In this document: piece by piece, positions 62,701 through 64,000 of the stretch
Layout: each line of letters opens with the position of its first letter
How positions within the stretch are numbered: the stretch's first letter is position 1
NCBI GenBank assembly: GCA_946894095.1
Contig: OX335651.1
Coordinates: 84,501-148,500 of the forward strand
Source: Incurvaria masculella
Taxonomy: Eukaryota; Arthropoda; Insecta; Lepidoptera; Incurvariidae
Reading direction: 5' to 3'
DNA length: 64,000 bases
The notes under the pieces: generated by a model
Database searches by the model: none
What the model was told of the DNA's origin: nothing
Seen by the model: the letters and a program-made list of their open reading frames with translations, nothing else
Translations under genes and position numbers: made by a program

Positions 62701-64000
62701 CTACCACCTACAAAAAAATAAGAGTACAATGGTTTGAGAACAGTCAGTCAATCCGTCAGCGTGTTTGCGACCACTGCGGGACATACGCCTCTCCAATCCT
62801 TCTCCAGTCCTCCCGGCCCTCAGCGGTACGGACACAATGCTTTCCCCGACGCACTTGATGCCGTCTTTCCACCTGGCGGGTGGTCTTCCCACACTCCGTT
62901 TGCCTGTCCACGGCCGCCAGTGTAGGACACGGTTACTCTAATGGTCGTCGTCTCGTCGGCTGTCGTGACCAGCCCACTCATAACCGGGAGGACGCACTGG
63001 GCATATGTTCGGGTCTTTAAATTTTGCGAAAGGTCAGACCTCAGAGCGAATTTAAGCTTTCCGAAGGCAGCCCAACCCAGTTGAATCCGTCGCTAAACCT
63101 CCAAAGACAGTCCTTGTATACCAAGCCGCAGGATTTGACCGAGATAACGATTTGTCCTCCCGTCATACCCTCAGTCGCCATGAACTTGGTTTTATCCCGG
63201 TTCATCTTCAGACCTACTTTTATCGATGCTTTGTAAAGGTCTTCCAGCATTGTTTGAAGCTGAACTCGGGAATTTGACAGAAGAACAATGTGATCGGCGA
63301 AGCGAAGATGAGTGAGGAAAATATTCATTAACGTTGATACCCATGTTGTCCCATTCAAGCGTCTTGAACACATATTCCGATGCGCTTGTGAAGAGCTTGG
63401 GTGAAATCACATCCCCCTGCCTAACGCCTTTAGCAAGAGAGATGGGTTGGGTATTTTAATGGAGCCTCACAGTCATCGTCGCGGACCGATACAGATTTCG
63501 GAGTACTTCGATGTAGCAGTGGTCGATTCTGCACCTCAGGAGGGAGTTTTCGACAGCTCATTTTTCAACTGAGTCGAACGCTTTCTCGTAAAGGACTAGA
63601 AAAGAAGTGGAAGGCTACAAAGAGCGGCTTGTTGTACTCCTCGCACTTCTGCACCACTTGTCTCACAGTAAATATGTGATCCATTATGCCGTATCTTTTC
63701 CTGAACCCAGCTTGCTCACGAGGCTGGTACTGATCCAGCCTCTGTGTCAGCCAACTCGGCGAAAAGACCTTGTATAAGTGGCTTAGAAGTGAGATAGGTC
63801 GATAGTTCTTCAACTTCGCCCTATCCCCTAAAAGGACAACGACACTATTTCGCCGTGCAGCCGGGACGACACCATTTTTGAGAACTGCATTGCACAGTGT
63901 TTGCAGTTCCTTCAAGATGGGTCTCCCGCCAGACTTTAGCAGTTCCATTGTTATCCCGGCCTCATCTGGAGCCTTGTGTTTTTTGAGTCCTTTCAAAACA
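62701..64000 (-). pseudogene. RTE-type LINE reverse transcriptase, broken, runs off the window
   Basis: From the right edge: GLKKHKAPDEAGITMELLKS, AKLKNYRPISLLSHLYKVF, REQAGFRKRYGIMDHIFTVR, then after a damaged motif A region the thumb (LRFADHIVLLSNSRVQLQTM, VGLKMNRDKTKFM, LVYKDCLWRFSDGFNWVG) at 63041-63373 and the C terminus (GRPPARWKDGIKC, GRTGEGLERR) at 62701-62900. Motif C is LRFADHI, which lacks the second aspartate of the usual FADD. Several frame changes. The N-terminal endonuclease lies beyond the window. Confidence 0.75.

Overview
The window looks like a lepidopteran (moth or butterfly) nuclear contig. It carries short interspersed families I recognise from Lepidoptera (one starting TAGGGTTCCGTACCC and ending CACTTGGCCGG, one starting AACCGACTTCAAAAAAGG), insect-type TTAGG units, an AT-rich background, a mariner, a Helitron, CR1/I/RTE-type LINEs and Ty3/Gypsy elements. 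Species cannot be fixed from the sequence alone.

Only two pieces of ordinary host gene are convincing. The first is the 3' exon of a cyclophilin A gene (1201-1629, +). The second is a first exon with TATA box, leader, start codon, signal peptide and phase-1 splice donor (about 6755-7074, +), whose remaining exons are not identified here. Almost everything else is transposable elements, many nested.

Layout. 1-8.3 kb: cyclophilin exon, then short repeats and a cluster of three foldback elements (one split by a SINE), then the signal-peptide exon and its intron. 8.3-19.6 kb: a dead RNase H-bearing I-like LINE (- strand) cut by an R2-like LINE with zinc finger and restriction-like endonuclease motifs, by a 766-bp Helitron, and by a composite block with an unexplained repeated motif and a relic gene. 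19.6-23.3 kb: AT-rich minisatellite, MITEs, and a SINE with a 5S rRNA-like head. 23.3-35.9 kb: Gypsy-A (- strand, 159-bp LTRs, CATCC target duplication), decayed, with a young and apparently intact Gypsy-B (26541-32067) inserted in its reverse transcriptase. Gypsy-B gag and pol are joined by a convincing -1 frameshift signal. 36-39 kb: LTR fragment and MITEs. 39.16-45.25 kb: a triple nest, TTAA-flanked MITE containing a TAGGG-family repeat containing a CR1 LINE with open ORF1 and ORF2. 45-64 kb: RTE fragments, an LTR-like segment, LINE fragments, MITEs, a frameshifted mariner, an R4-like LINE, a GC-rich terminal-inverted-repeat element, tandem arrays and a large foldback.

The window supplies its own controls. 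Several insertions have an uninterrupted paralogous empty site or a reading frame that rejoins across them, so element ends and target duplications can be read directly for the TTAA MITE, the Helitron, Gypsy-A, Gypsy-B, a SINE and other families. All coordinates and similarities come from reading the sequence by eye; no database search was run.
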